The notes beneath the pieces were generated by a model that saw only the letters and a list, made by a program, of their open reading frames with translations, was not told the DNA's origin and ran no database searches. From assembly GCA_024138015.1 (NCBI GenBank), contig JAMXBB010000002.1:55326784-55390783 (forward strand): 64,000 bases of DNA, read 5' to 3'. This DNA comes from Lumnitzera littorea. Taxonomy: Eukaryota; Streptophyta; Magnoliopsida; Myrtales; Combretaceae. Shown here piece by piece: positions 24,198 to 36,429 of the stretch. A program made the position numbers and the translations under genes. The first letter of the stretch is position 1; each line of letters starts with the position of its first letter.

Positions 24198-25163
24198 TGA
24201 TAGGAATCAACTCCCCAGACAAGTCATATGTAGTAGAGTTAGAGGATTGTAAGGACTCACAGAAAGAATTCTAGCTCGATATTCGAGATGTTGATTCCTA
24301 TTTAAATCTCCTTCTTCTACACTACCACCAACCTGAACATTAAGTTTTCATAAGTTCCAATACAATTTCTAAGTTATCAAGAAATCATGCCAACCTGTCT
24401 AGCTTACATACTAACCAACTGAGTAGCCATATCTATTATTGAGCTCATACCATGATCCAGATAGCTCTCGAGCCAACTAGCGTTAGACCTTTGTCTAAGT
24501 CAAGCTACTGAAATACCCAACCAAGAAAAGATCAGAGTGATCCTTAGAGCTCGAGCTTTAACCTGAACCAAACCAAGTCAGCTTTAACTGATGACCTCCT
24601 TTTGGACTTGTCCGAATAGGAACTTACAACTGTTAAGTAGCATCAATACTCATTTCAACTTAATCAACCACACAACCAACCTCCAATCACTTCTCAGCAT
24701 GTGTCTTCCAATACATTAGTCTAGAATGATTTAATACTCTTTTTGTACATTATTTTGTCTTTTTTATCCTTTTTAGTATGTTTTATGTATTCTATTTGTA
24801 AATTATCCTTTTATCTTTTCCATGTATGCCTTATAACCTTAGTGAGGCTAGTATATAAACCCCATTTACTTGTATGTAGAGACATCATTACATTATTGAA
24901 TATTATTAGTTTCCTTCTTGAGCAACCTTAGTGTTCTGACTCTCTTTTAAATTTTATCTATTTTCTTTAGCAAGGAATAGTAAGGAGTAACCCTATAGTT
25001 CGAATTAAGGAGTCACATATGGTGAATTTAGGCCGAGTAGGATCAATTGGTGTGTCATGTCTAATTAGTAGCTACCCAAATTTGCTAATCCTCTTTTTTT
25101 TTTTTTTTTTAGTTCTCATTTGTTATTTTTCTTCTCTATGAGTATGACCCTAGAGACACATCA
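24198..25163 (+). repeat. 3' LTR of element A
   Basis: 966 bp, from TGATAGGAATCAACTCC to ACACATCA, pair of 12956-13923. It includes a long T run near 25096-25114. The frame at 24743-24931 is inside it and is not a gene. Confidence 0.9.
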
Positions 25164-25168
25164 AGTTA

Positions 25169-26345
25169 TCTCCTAAAAACTAGCAAGTACTTGATGTACC
25201 TTTTCCATTGATCTTATAGCCTGCATAGTCAACATCTAAGTAACCAATCAAATAATAATTTTGATTTTTTGGATACTAGATTCCTAACTCAGCTACATAA
25301 GATACATACTTCAAAATACATTTCATAGATAACAATTGTGTTTCACTTGGTTTTGATAGGAATTGAACATAGATACATACACTAAATAATGTATTAGGTT
25401 GTAAAGCAATTAAGTATAATAAAGATCTAATCAAACTCCTATATAGATTTTCATTAACTTTCTTACTCGTATCATTTAGGTCTAATCTTATAAAGGTGGA
25501 CATGGGGGTAGTTGTACCTTTCACATTTTCAAGTCTAAAGTTCTTTAAGATTTGTCTTGTATAATTTTCTTAGTGCATGAAGATCCCATCATTTGATTGC
25601 TTTATTTGGTGTCTGAGGAAAAAGTTCAGTTGATCCATAAATGACATCTTGACCCCTACCTACATCAACTTAGAAAACTCCTTGCAATACGATTCGTTAG
25701 TAGAACCGATAATAATATCATCAACATATATTTGGGCTATTAACAAATCAGTATCATAATGTTTCAAGAACAATATCATGTCTACTTTTCCTCTTTTGAA
25801 TCTATTTTTAATTGAGAATTCACTAACTCTCACATACCAAGCTTGTGGAGTTTGTTTTAATCCATAGAAAGCGTTTCTTAACCCATATATATGATCTTTA
25901 AATAGATCCTCAAGACTTAGAGGTTATTCTATAATGTAATAGTTTAAAAAATTACTTTTAACGTTTATTTGGAACAATTTAAATCCCTATAACATGCAAA
26001 TGCAAGTAAGAATCTAATAGCCTCTAACCTAGCAACTGGTGCATAAATTTCATTGAAGCCAATACCATCCTCCATTAAGTAGCCTTTTGCTACTAACTTT
26101 GCCTTGTTTCTTACAATTTTATCGTGTTCATCTAACTTGTTCTTAAGTACCTATTAGGTTGCCATTATGGATTTGTCTTTAGGCCTTGGAACAAGTGTTG
26201 ATACTTGATTTCTTTGAAATTGGGTAGGCTCTTCTTGCATGGCACTAATCCAATCATTATCATAAAAGGCTTCATCAATAAAGTCACATTCAATCTTAGA
26301 TAATAAAGAAAAATTATTTTCAATATTTCTAAGACTTGCCCTTGT
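25169..26345 (-). pseudogene. Element G reverse transcriptase and RNase H start
   Basis: Copia RT. Reading down from 26345: SLRNIENNFSLLSKIECDF, then WISAMQEEPTQFQRNQVSTL (RT start, about 26250), a damaged middle, then the finger-thumb end with NENLYRSLIRSLLYLIAL (25450) and MKCILKYVSYV. The YxDD site should lie near 25730; the plus strand there (TCATCAACATATATTTG) reads QIYVDD on the coding strand, so Asp-Asp is kept. It ends at FLGDN beside the target copy of A. Confidence 0.85.
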
Positions 26346-27764
26346 CATGAATCTAGAATATATATTACTAATTACTTATTCAAGAGGATTATAGGGTTTA
26401 AACCTAATAGGTCTTAAGGGTACAAATGTTACTTGTACGGCTTTTGATTTAGCCTCTAAATTAATCTCTGAGTGCAGTTTTGTTGAGCTCTTAGCTTTAG
26501 GCTCTCTAGAAGTTCCTATCTGACCTTGATGAGTGTTTTCATCCTTACTTTTTTCTTTTACTTGCATGTTATCATCAATTTTGGCCTCATCAACATATTT
26601 CACACTCATGGATTCCTCTATGGTTCTTATTACTTTGTTAAAGACATAATATGATTTGCTATTTAAGAAGTATCCTAAGAATATGCCTTCATCTGCTCAT
26701 TCCTCAAATTTACCAAGATTTAGATTAAATTTCTTAATGAAACATGTAGATCTAAATATTTCCTACATTTGTATAGTTCTTACGATGTTTGCTTGGTAAA
26801 CAACCTTATATAAACATGATTAATGATGTAATAGGATATTGAGATGGCCTCGGCATAGAAATAGTGTGCTACACCACTTTTGTTCAATAAGGTCTATGTC
26901 ATTTCTTAGACTATTCTATTTTTACATTCAACCACTTTATATTATTGTAGAGTGATGGAGTTGAAAAATTGTGAGTGATATTATTTTGTTTACAAAACGT
27001 TGTAAAATCATCATTCTCAAAGTCTTTTTCTTGATTGGTTTATAAACAAATGATGGAAAAGCCTTTTTCATTTTGAACTTGTTTTGAAAACTTTTGAAAG
27101 CATGAAAAGCATCTCTCTTATGTTGTAGAAATAGAACCTATGTATACCGAGACAAATCATCGACCATTACTGAACCATATTTATTGCAACCTAAGATTAA
27201 TGTACGTGTGGGATCAAACAAATCAAGTTGCAATAGTTCCATTAGTCTTTTAGTTGAAATAATATGCTTAGATTTATGTGAGACAATACTTATTTTATTT
27301 TTAATGCAAGTTACACAATGAATATCATCCTTTATGTTCATTTTAGGCAAACCATTAACTAGATTATTTTTAGATAAATTATCTGATTGATTAAAGTTGA
27401 CATGCCTTAATTTCTTATGCCACAAAAATACATTTTCAAAAATAGATAAAAAACAACTCTTAGCTTCTACTTTAGTAAGTTCAACAAGATAAATGTTTTT
27501 CTTACAAAAGCCTTCATATAATTTAGTACCATTTTTAACATATGCTTCTACTTTGTTTTGATCAAACACCATCTTATATCCCCTATCATATTACTGGATG
27601 ATACTTAAAAAATTATACTTTAAGCCTCTTACAAAAGACACGTTCTCTATAGTATAAGGGGGAATGCTGATATTATTGATTGCAACTATTTTCCCTTTAC
27701 TATCATCTCTTAATTTGATATAACCTCCTTCTTCCACTCTAAGCTCATTAACAATGAAGTATCT
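26346..27764 (-). pseudogene. Element G integrase and pre-integrase region
   Basis: From 27764 downwards: end of the protease region (VNELRVEEGG, KGKIVAIN), gag-pre-integrase with FLWHKKLRHVNF and CVTCIKNK (His-Cys zinc site, about 27420-27290), then DLFDPTRT and VMVDDLSRYT (27190-27140, first catalytic Asp region). The rest of the core to about 26650 is broken by stops, and a variable linker (27-aa acidic/Lys-rich stretches) leads to RT. The 144-codon frame at 27138-27572 is the best kept piece. Confidence 0.85.
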
Positions 27765-27769
27765 TTTGA

Positions 27770-28666
27770 TGATGTGCTTAGGAGCTTAGTTAATCACTAA
27801 CTCTTATAGTAGGAAATAGTGGTAGTGGGTCCTTCAAGATATTGAAGAAAGGGAGAATGAATAGGTTGGCAAACACAATAGCTTCCATGGAGCTGCTAGT
27901 AGGATATTATACACCAATGAACATAACACGACTTAGTATTTCACTCAATATGATACACAACCTAATACTAAGGTCCACTCATCGCTAATCTCAAGCTACT
28001 GGTCAAGATTAGATAAGAGTGTGAAAAGGATATACTCGGAGAATGGTGTCTCATAAGAACAAGAATATTCATTAATAGTGATACGTAAGCTGATTATGAC
28101 TAAAGTAAAATGGACTATCTATAGTAAGTCCTTTAGGGCAACAATACAATAACGAAAAATTACATAAAGGATAATATAAGAAAAGATTCCTAATACGAAC
28201 AAAAAGGGTAAATATGACCAAGGACAAAAAGGAACATAGTACAAATGTTAGAAAAGTAGGGGAAAGTTGGCATGCCATGATAGGGTTTATGTGTATTAAG
28301 TTAATTTGTGTTAAGGTTATTGCTACTGTGCTGTACTGAAGGCTACCAAGGTGATGGGGGTGAATTTGTAGCTTAGTATGGTGGATAAAGAGAGCTTGGT
28401 GTACAGGGACCCTGACTCGACATTTGACAATTTTTCCTTGACACTTAATAAGTAGGCTTCGAAACTTAGTAAATAGGTTAATGACTAGGTAAGAGTTTGA
28501 GTAGAGTAAGGTGTATCTAAGCTAGGGCCTTAAGGAGTTCTTCCACAACTCTTCCATGTATTGGAGCTCGTTGTCAATAGGTTGAGAAGTAAGGATCCTT
28601 CTTGTAAGAGATTGTAAGCCTTAGAGATGAGCTCTGATGAGGGGTCTAGAGATCGATAATAAATTA
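27770..28666 (-). repeat. 3' LTR of element D
   Basis: 897 bp, pair of 36430-37338. Plus-strand start TGATGTGCTTAGGAGC, end GATAATAAATTA. Both copies share GTAGTAGGTCCTTC-like words near the start. Confidence 0.85.
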
Positions 28667-28689
28667 ATTCCTTAGGGTTGTCAAAGATT

Positions 28690-31309
28690 TTCCTACAAAT
28701 CTTGATCTTCTTCCTCTTCTAGCACATAAGGCATTAGGTTGGTGACATTGAAAGTTAGAGATACACCGGATCCTTTGGGTAGTTCTAGCTCATAGGCTTT
28801 GTCATTAATGCATCGAAGGATTTTGAAAAGGCCATCTGACTTTGGAGATAACTTATTTGTTCTCTTCCTTAGGAACCGCTCCTTGTTGAGGTGAATCTAT
28901 ACAAGGTCTCCTAAGCTATAAATAATTTGCCTTCTATCTCAGCTTCTTTACTCTTGTTGTTAGGCCACTGTCTTGGTTAATTGCTTGGTAACCTTTTAAT
29001 GTAGTTTCTAAAACCACTTAGCTTGCTACAAACCTGACTGGTTTTCTCCTTGAGAGGTCAAGCTGGTAATCATGTCCAATGGCAAGTTTGAATTATGTCC
29101 ATAGACAACCTTAAAAGGCAACCTTCCTGTTAAGCTTTGAGTGGAGAGGTTGTAAGTGAACTTGATAATGGGTAGGCATAGATCCCATTCATGCAGATTC
29201 TTCCCAAAAATAGCTCAAAGGAGGTTGCCTACTATTCTATTCACAACCTATGTCTAGCCATTTATCTATGGATGGCAAGAAGTACTAAACATAAGCTTAG
29301 TGTTGAGCTTCTTCCATAGTGTTTGCCAAAAGAAGCACATAAACTTTGAATCATGATTTGAGACAATAATCCTTAAAACACCATGCAGCCACACAATCAC
29401 ATGCAAAAAGACGTTAGTAACAAATAAAGCATCATTAGATTTGTAGCAAGGGATCAAATGGCTCATTTCGTTGAATCGATCGACCACCACCATTATAGAA
29501 TCATGTTTTCTAGGTGTTTTGGCTCGATTGAGCACGAAATCCAAGCTTAGATCGGTCAATGGCTACTTAGGTATAGGTAGAGGTGTATATTCTCCATATA
29601 GCTCCTTTCTTCCCTTATCTCACTTGCATAACTCGCAACGTTCAAGAATTTTACATACATCCCTCATCATCCTAGGCCAATAGAAGTATTCTTTCAATAG
29701 CTTGGTAGTTCTCTTCTCACCAAAATGATTGGTTGAGCCCCCAATGTAGGCTTCTTGAATAAGTAATTCTTTAGTAGAACTATTTGGCATATAGACTTGC
29801 TTTCCCTTCATAAAAAATCCTTAGCTCAAATAAAACCCATCCACAACTCCTCTAATGTTGCACTTAGTCACTAAAGGTCCAATTTACAGATCATATTCAT
29901 ATTATTTAGCTAGGGTACCAAACCCAAGTATTCTAACCTATAATGTCATGATAAGAACATGCCGATGAGAAAGGACGTTGGCCATAGTGTTATAACTTCC
30001 CTTCTTGTACTTAATGACATATCAAAAAGTTTCCAGGCACTCGACCTACTTAGCATGGCATCAAGAGAGTTTTTGTTGTCCTTTAAAATGCTTGAGAGAT
30101 TCATGGTCTGTATAGATAGTGAACTTTCTCAATAGTAGGTAATATTGCTAGTTCTAAAGTGCTCGTACAAGGGCATAGAACTCCTTGTCATATGCCGAAT
30201 AATTTAGTGTAGTACGTTTGAGCTTCTTATTGAAATATGCAACTAGTCGGCGCTCCTGCATGAGAACAACTCCAATGACAACTCCGGATGCATCACATTC
30301 TAGCTCAAAACCTTGCTAAAGTCAAGTAATAATAGTACTAAGGTAGAAGTTAACTTGGATTTGATCTTCTAAAACCTCTTCTCAAGTCTCTCAGACCATT
30401 TGAATTTAGAGTTCTTTCTAGTCAACTCGGTCAGTAGGGCAACTATGGAACTAAAGTTCTAAACGAATCTTCAATAAAAAGAAGCTAGACCATGAAAACT
30501 CCTTACTTCGGCAGCATTGATCGGCATTGGCCATTCAAGAATAACTCGAATGTTTTCATCATCAACTCTGATCCCTCCTCTAAAGACAACATATCCAAGG
30601 AATACTACCTCATTCTGACAAAACATGCATTTCTTCAAATTTTTGAACAATCATTCAGCTTAGAGGATATCAAATACTAAATTTAAGTGCTCGACATAAG
30701 AGGTAAGGTCAACACTATATACTAAAATGTCATCAAAATAGACCATAACACACTTTCCTATCAAGGTTCTCAAAACATGGTTCATAAGTTGCATAAAGGT
30801 CCTTAGCACATTTGTGAGTCCAAATGGTATCGCCAATTGCTCAAATAGAACATCCTTCATTTTGACAGTAGTCTTCTACTCTTCTCTTGGTCTCATTCGG
30901 ATTTGGTGGTAGCAACTCTTTTGACTAACCTTCGAAAATATTTGCACACCATATGACTCATTGAGCATATCATCCAACTGTGGGATCAGATATTGGTACC
31001 TAACAATGATCACATTGATAGCTTAGCTATCAATGCAAATTCTCCATGAGCCATCCTTCTTTGACATTAGAACAACTGGTATGACATAGGGGCTCATGCT
31101 CTCTCAATCACACCCATGCTCGATCAACTTGTCAACTTGTTTCTTTAACTTAGTTGCTTAAAACTCAATCTATAAGTAGGTTGGTAAACCACCTGGCAAC
31201 TTTTTAGTTTTGATTTTCCAATGGATTTCCATCTTTCATTAATGGAAATTTTTTGATGTAGTGAGTAATAGCTTTTGTTATTCACTGTTCAAAAGCTCTT
31301 ATTTAGGTA
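28690..31309 (-). pseudogene. Element D RT, RNase H and integrase
   Basis: Reading down from 31309: RT with KKDGSWRICIDS (about 31050), LDDMLNESYGVQIFS, LAIPFGLTNVLRTFMQLMNH (30800) and catalytic VYFDDILVYS (about 30720-30750, Asp-Asp kept), then LKKCMFC (30620). RNase H (about 30400-29950) is heavily broken. Integrase: zinc region IQEAYIGGSTNHFGEK and CELC (29780-29620; first zinc His reads Tyr), core LSLDFVLNRAKTPRKHD, VVVDRF, NHDSKF (29550-29330), and a tail to 28700. The frames at 29266-29559 and 29620-29811 are the clean parts. Confidence 0.85.
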
Positions 31310-31314
31310 GTTCA

Positions 31315-32145
31315 TGATTGGAATCAACTTGTGACTATCTCCAAGTTGAGGCCAAACTGTTTTTATCGAGGTTGAGTTGATACCATAAGGCTAAGAGGGA
31401 AAAAAGGAACCACTTGACCTTAAGTCTATCATCTATCAAGAAGCCAAGAGACCACACAACCAAGACCTTAAGGCTAAAGATCCACTCGATACGGTATGGA
31501 GGTACTAGTGCTGACTGATCGTAGAACTTAGCAACTGTAGACCAAAAATTTAGGTATCTCAGCTAAGCACTACAAGACTTTAGGGGCTCCTACCCAAACC
31601 CAGACATCCAGTTGCCAACCAAGCCCAATATGGATCCTACTCCTTCTAGGATAACCTAAACGACTACATGCCAACTCCTATTAAACATACAGTTTTATAT
31701 TCTTATGAATATTTTCTTTATTTTAATTATGGACCCATTCTTGAGGGTTTAAGGCCTTATACACTATTTACAATTTTGTTACTAAGGTTTTTAGGATTTG
31801 CTATAAATAGCAATATTTGTAATTAATAGATAGACTTTTAAGATAGTGAAGAATATTCAAACTCTGATTAAACTTGAACATTGCTTTTTAAGTAAGGATA
31901 CTTTGAGCTCTTAGAGCTTACCTTTTTCGAATTATTAAGTATTGGTTAACTCTTTAATTCTTCTTACGTTCTTATCATTCTTAACCTTAAGATTGTGGTG
32001 AACTCCTCATTTAAGCAAGTTAGTGAGTTACATTTAACCTTCATTTGAATCCTGAGTAACATTTAGTGTTCATAAGTCATATCAAACCCTATTTCGAGCT
32101 TAATCCTTGATTGTTTTTATGTCTTAGTGCATGATATCTATACAC
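31315..32145 (+). repeat. 5' LTR of element C
   Basis: Starts TGATTGGAATCAACTTG and ends CTATACAC. It pairs with 33163-33994 without large gaps. ATAAATAGCAA at about 31803 may be its TATA region. Confidence 0.88.
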
Positions 32146-32545
32146 ATTCACTTTCAAAACTACCTTCCCTCGCTTCACATCCCCTTCCTCATTTTCTTCA
32201 GAACTAGAATGCCCATTCGCGACTCAAGTCTTGCTGCATATACTCTGTGAGCTGTATTAGTTCATACCATCCATACATAATGTTTTGATCTTGAAGGTTG
32301 AACGACCCAAAGCTCAAGTAGAGAGTTATTTACACATTTACTTTCAAAACCTAACCCAACCCTACCCCGCCCCCCCCCCCCCTTTCCTTCATGTCCCTTT
32401 CCTCATTTTCTTCAAAACTTGAATACCTATTCACGGCTTAAGTCCTGCTGCGTACACTTTGTGAGCCATATAAGTTCATACCATCCATACGTAATGTTTT
32501 GATCTTCAAGGGCGAACCACCCGAAGCTTAAGTAGAGAGTTAGAG
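32146..32545 (+). repeat. Tandem duplication of about 190-200 bp inside C
   Basis: The segment from ATTCACTTTCAAAAC (32146) to GAGAGTTATT (about 32330) is repeated from about 32332 (TTTACTTTCAAAAC) to GAGAGTTAGA (about 32543). Shared words include CCTCATTTTCTTC, GTTCATACCATCCATAC and TAATGTTTTGATCTT. The second copy has an extra C-rich stretch. Confidence 0.8.
32366..32382 (+). repeat. Poly-C run
   Basis: CCCGC followed by a run of 13 C bases inside the second duplicate copy; rare in this AT-rich window, and its length may be uncertain in the assembly. Confidence 0.8.
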
Positions 32546-33162
32546 TGACAAGAGTTTGAAAGGTGAGTTGATAGAAGAAAATGTCTTTGCTGATCATGAT
32601 CTAGATGAACTCTTATCCATGATGAGTTAACGACCTGACCTGAAAGCAAATCCAAGTCAAAGGGAAAATTTATTTTATATTTGATGTTTATTGAATAGGA
32701 GGACCTGCTCCTTAGTTGTTGATTGAGGAAGCTACACCAACATCATTTCTATCGAGCTAGTGGAGAAGATGAGATTGTCACCTACTTGCATCTTTCACCT
32801 TATAGAATGAAGTAGTTTAATGACAAGGGTATGGTCTATGTGCATAAGAAGGCTTGGATAGCATTTAAGGTGGGACAGTATAAGGATGAGATTAACCTTG
32901 ATGTGGTCCCTATGAATGCTACAAATTTACTTCTTGGCTAACCTTGGGAGTACAACTAGAAAGTGATCCATGATGGCTTCCTTAACACTTATACGATTCA
33001 AAAGGATGGCAAGAGCTATTACTTGACCCCCATGCGCATTGAGGAAATCCAAAGAAACTTAGTACCTATGGTGAAGAGAAAGGGGAAGAGAAGTTTATTA
33101 GGTATCCAAGCCCATGCTTATTGTGTAACATCAAGGACGACTTCTTTTCAGCCCTATGATAA
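32546..33162 (+). pseudogene. Element C protease fragment
   Basis: Ty3 aspartic protease remnant. It reads YFIFDVY and SC.LRKLHQHHF (32670-32740; active-site region lost by frame changes), then FNDKGMVYVHKKAWIAFKVG (32818-32880), INLDVVPMNATNLLLG (32890-32940) and VIHDGFLNTYTIQKDGKSYY (32962-33020). The 84-codon frame at 32963-33217 is its end and runs into the LTR. The protease would cut Gag-Pol; here it is the only coding part kept. Confidence 0.8.
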
Positions 33163-33994
33163 TGATAGGAATCAGCTTGTGACTATCTCCAAGCCAAAGC
33201 CAAACTGTTTTTGCTAAGGTTAAGCTAATACCATATGGCCGAAAGGGAAAAAAGGAACCACTCAACCTCAAGTCTGTCATCTCCTGAGAAGTTGAGAGAC
33301 TACACAACCAAGACTTTAAGGCCAAAGATCTATTTGGTCTAACATAGAGGTACTAATGCTAACTTATCGTAGAACTTGACAACTGTAGGTTGACCTTTCA
33401 AGCATCTCAACTAAGCATTATAGGACTTTAAGGGCTCCTAACCAAACTCGAATATCTAGTTGCAGACCTTGCCCAATTCAGCTCTTGCTCCTTTCAGGAC
33501 AACCCGAATGATTATATGTTGACTTTTATTAAACGCACAGTTTTGTATTCTTGTGACTATTTTCTTTATTTTAATTATGGGCCCATTCTTTAGGGTTTAA
33601 AGCTCTATACATTATTTAGAGATTTGCTACTAAGGTTTTTATGATTTGCTATAAATAGCAACATTTGTAGTTAGTAGATAGACTTTTGAGATAGTGAAGA
33701 TTATTTAGACTCTAATTAAATTTGAACACTCCTTTTTGAGTAAGGATACTCCTAAGCTCTTAAAGCTTGCCTTTTTTGGATTATTGAGTACTAGTTAACT
33801 CTTTAATTCTTCTTACATTTTTATTAATCTTAACCATAAGATTGTGGTGAACCCTTTATTTAAGTAAGTTAGTGAGTTGAATCTAGTCCTTATTTGAATC
33901 ATGGGTGACATTTAGTGTTTGTAAGTTGTATCAAACCTTATTTCAAGCTAAATCCCTAATTGTATTTGTGTTTTAGTGTGTGAAATCCCTACAC
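33163..33994 (+). repeat. 3' LTR of element C
   Basis: Starts TGATAGGAATCAGCTTG and ends CCCTACAC; pair of 31315-32145. Confidence 0.88.
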
Positions 33995-33999
33995 ATTCA

Positions 34000-35050
34000 C
34001 TATTAAGACCCCCCTTCTAAAATATAGAATGAAGAGGTGTTTCAACGACTCTGTCACTCAATCAATTTTGTTCCTCTTAATCTTTATTTTTAAAGGCCAC
34101 ATATTTTTTCGACTAAGTAAAGGGAAACCTTTCTACTATTCCATGAATCTAATTTTCATTTCATTTGAAAAAAGCCATCTTTTTCTCAATAATGTCTTTG
34201 TCATTTGATCCAATAGCCTTCCATTAGATAAGAACATATTTGATAAATACTGATGACTCTCGGATGGAGTATTAGAATGGAAAAATCCATTAAGCAAGAA
34301 ACAAGTCAGCATATTCTTGGAGTAATGTTTGCACCTTGGCAGGTAATGCTCTGACCTCCTTTAACTCTAGAAGTCCTTTGACTAATAAGACTACAAATTC
34401 TTCCTTCTTAACATCTTTAGAAAATTGGGCTTGATAAATCACTAAGCTTGGACATTTTTAGGGCTCATTAGGGTTAGTATAGCCTTCTTCCCAGCCTTTT
34501 GGAACATATAAATGTTCTTATACCCATCGTATAGTACCTTAAGGTCAAAGAGCTATGGTTGGTCTAGTAGTATGTATGAAGGTCACATTAGCAGAATGTC
34601 ACACAAAATCTCATCTTTATACCTTTCCCTAATGGAGATCAGCACCATCACGTACTCGGTGACTTAGAGTCCACCTTTCTCATTTAACGAATAGATCTTA
34701 TAAGGTTTGGGGTGAGAATAGGTTAGGAACTTCAAGGTCTTCACCACTCCTTACATTACAACATTGGTACAACTTCCTCTATCAATGATTAAAGCACATA
34801 AGCTTCCCTTCACTTAGTAATTAGTGTAGAAAAGGTTCTCCCACTACTCATCTTTCCTTGTAAACCTTCTACTACAAACTCTTCGAACAACCATATTGAG
34901 CTATTGCTCCCTTTGTTCAGGTAGGGTAAGTGCCTTAGGGTCTTCTAAAAACTCATCAAAACACTGCTTAGGTTCCCCCTCCTCCTCACCTTTACTAGCA
35001 CTTTCTATTTCAAATTGTGACTTGTTTCCTTTGATGGTCATGACATGTCA
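34000..35050 (-). pseudogene. Element D protease and linker to RT
   Basis: Continues D upstream of C. The stretch 34000-34290 has no recognisable coding and may include deleted or foreign sequence. From 34480 down to 34310 it reads FVVLLVKGLLELKEV, VQTLLQEYADLF, the usual linker before RT. Between 34500 and 35050 is a poorly kept protease: about 34790 (GSCTN region: plus strand TTGGTACAACTTCCTC) and 34530-34500 (HDGYKNI-like region). Overall it is the protease-RT join of the same family as A and B. Confidence 0.6.
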
Positions 35051-35055
35051 GTTTA

Positions 35056-36222
35056 GGCACTAATTAGCCATGTGTCCAAATCCAAGGCACTTGAAACACT
35101 TGATCTCACAGGTCTTCTATCCTAAGCTCTAACCTTAGTCCTTCTTGACCTCAAGCTCCTTGGCTCTAGCCTTTCCTTAGCCATCATAAAGTCTACTCGA
35201 CTTTTGACCCTAGTAGTTAACCTCAAAACTGTACTGAGCTTAGTCATGTCCAAGTTGGCTTAGCATACCAATTCTACCTGGTAAGCTAAGTCAGCTACTT
35301 TATGCTTGGCTAAGCTAATTTTACCTCTACCTTTTGATTCGTTGTGACACTTAAATGGTCTCATCCAAATTTCTAAGCCTCTACACCTCCACTACATTAC
35401 TAATCTCAAATCCTTGTCCATAATGAACCATACTACTGTCTACACTTCGGTCTCATCAACATCGTAATGGGTCATTAGCAACTAGAATTCTCAGACTTAC
35501 TCATCTACTAATTGGTTACCTTACTTGAGCTCTTAGAGACGTCGGAAAGTTTCTTACTCATAAAGTTATGGAACAAATCTACTCCTCAAAACTCTCTTCA
35601 TCTCATTCTAAGCTCAGATTTCACATCATGCTAATTATCGTACATTTTGTAGTTTCTTCCACCACATTACTGCGCACTTAGAAAATTCTAAAGTAGCTAC
35701 TTAAATATGCATTAAGTCTTCATAATCATAGAAGTCAAATGTATTCGCATTCTTCTCCTCCTAATCTAGGTAGTCATTAGTATTATTAGACTTATTAAAG
35801 CTCGAAACTTGCACTTTAAGATGTTCAGCGCCTTAGGGAGCATGGAGCTTATGCTCTTCAAATCCATCATACTACTCTTCCTCCTCCCTATGCTCTTTAA
35901 CTTCTTCTAACTTAAGTCTCCTCCTTGCAAACCTCTCAACAAGTTGAGGTGAAGCTAGGTTCACCTTAACAACTTCAAGTGCTTTATGCTCAACTACTTG
36001 TCTTTTCGGTTTGCTTGTCAAATCTCGACCTCATTCATCAACTCTCTCTTTAGGCCTAATCTCTACTACACTTTGTATAGATATAAGCAGGTTAGCTATA
36101 ATAGCAACAATGTCTTGCAATTGCTAGTCAATAGTTTGAGGGGTTTGTTAGGTAATACGACTGCGACCATAAGCATCACTCTTAGCATCATTAATCTCTT
36201 CTTGAACACTAGGGTTCAACAT
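35056..36222 (-). pseudogene. Element D gag
   Basis: Probable start near 36222 (MLNPSVQEEINDAKSDAYG). Then QDIVAIIANLLISIQS, the capsid core (VQVSSFNKSNNTNDYLD, FDFYDYEDLMHI, VMWWKKLQNV, about 35820-35620), and a zinc knuckle at 35057-35098 (CFKCLGFGHMAN, then a stop before the last Cys), with all four metal ligands still present. Stops are frequent where Gln or Trp is expected. Confidence 0.8.
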
Positions 36223-36411
36223 TCTTATAGTAAAGCTCAACAAGTGCTTTTATTAGAACAAAAACCTACTCACTTTATTAAATGGTATGTAATATAGTAC
36301 TTCAAAGACTTGCTTTGTTTTTTAAATAGGAAAACAGTGTATAACAGAGTATGAGAACTAAAACAACCACTACAATACTTAGCTATCGATTGCTATCGAT
36401 TGTAACCTCAA

Positions 36412-36423
36412 GCTCTAATACTA
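36412..36423 (-). promoter_or_regulatory. tRNA-Met primer binding site of D
   Basis: GCTCTAATACTA on the plus strand, TAGTATTAGAGC on the coding strand, 6 bases from the 5' LTR; two transitions from TGGTATCAGAGC. Confidence 0.75.
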
Positions 36424-36429
36424 GGATTA

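Larger units (their letters stand above)
12956..25163 (+). mobile_element. Element A: Ty3/gypsy inserted in RNase H of G
   Basis: Two direct LTRs (12956-13923 and 24198-25163) start TGATA and end TA/CA, and are flanked by AGTTG (12951-12955) and AGTTA (25164-25168). Inside: Met primer site, gag, protease, RT, a truncated RNase H, an LTR-like filler, and integrase, which is split by element B. Without B it is about 6.15 kb. Deleting it restores the frame of G. Confidence 0.9.
31315..33994 (+). mobile_element. Element C: deleted Ty3/gypsy nested in D
   Basis: Direct LTRs 31315-32145 and 33163-33994 (831 and 832 bp) with flanks GTTCA (31310-31314) and ATTCA (33995-33999). The internal part is only about 1 kb: a duplicated leader and a protease fragment. 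Gag, RT, RNase H and integrase are missing. No Met primer site could be seen after the first LTR. Confidence 0.85.

Noticed and set aside
32366..32382. Poly-C run as a functional site
   Set aside because: Simple slippage tract or sequencing artefact is more likely.
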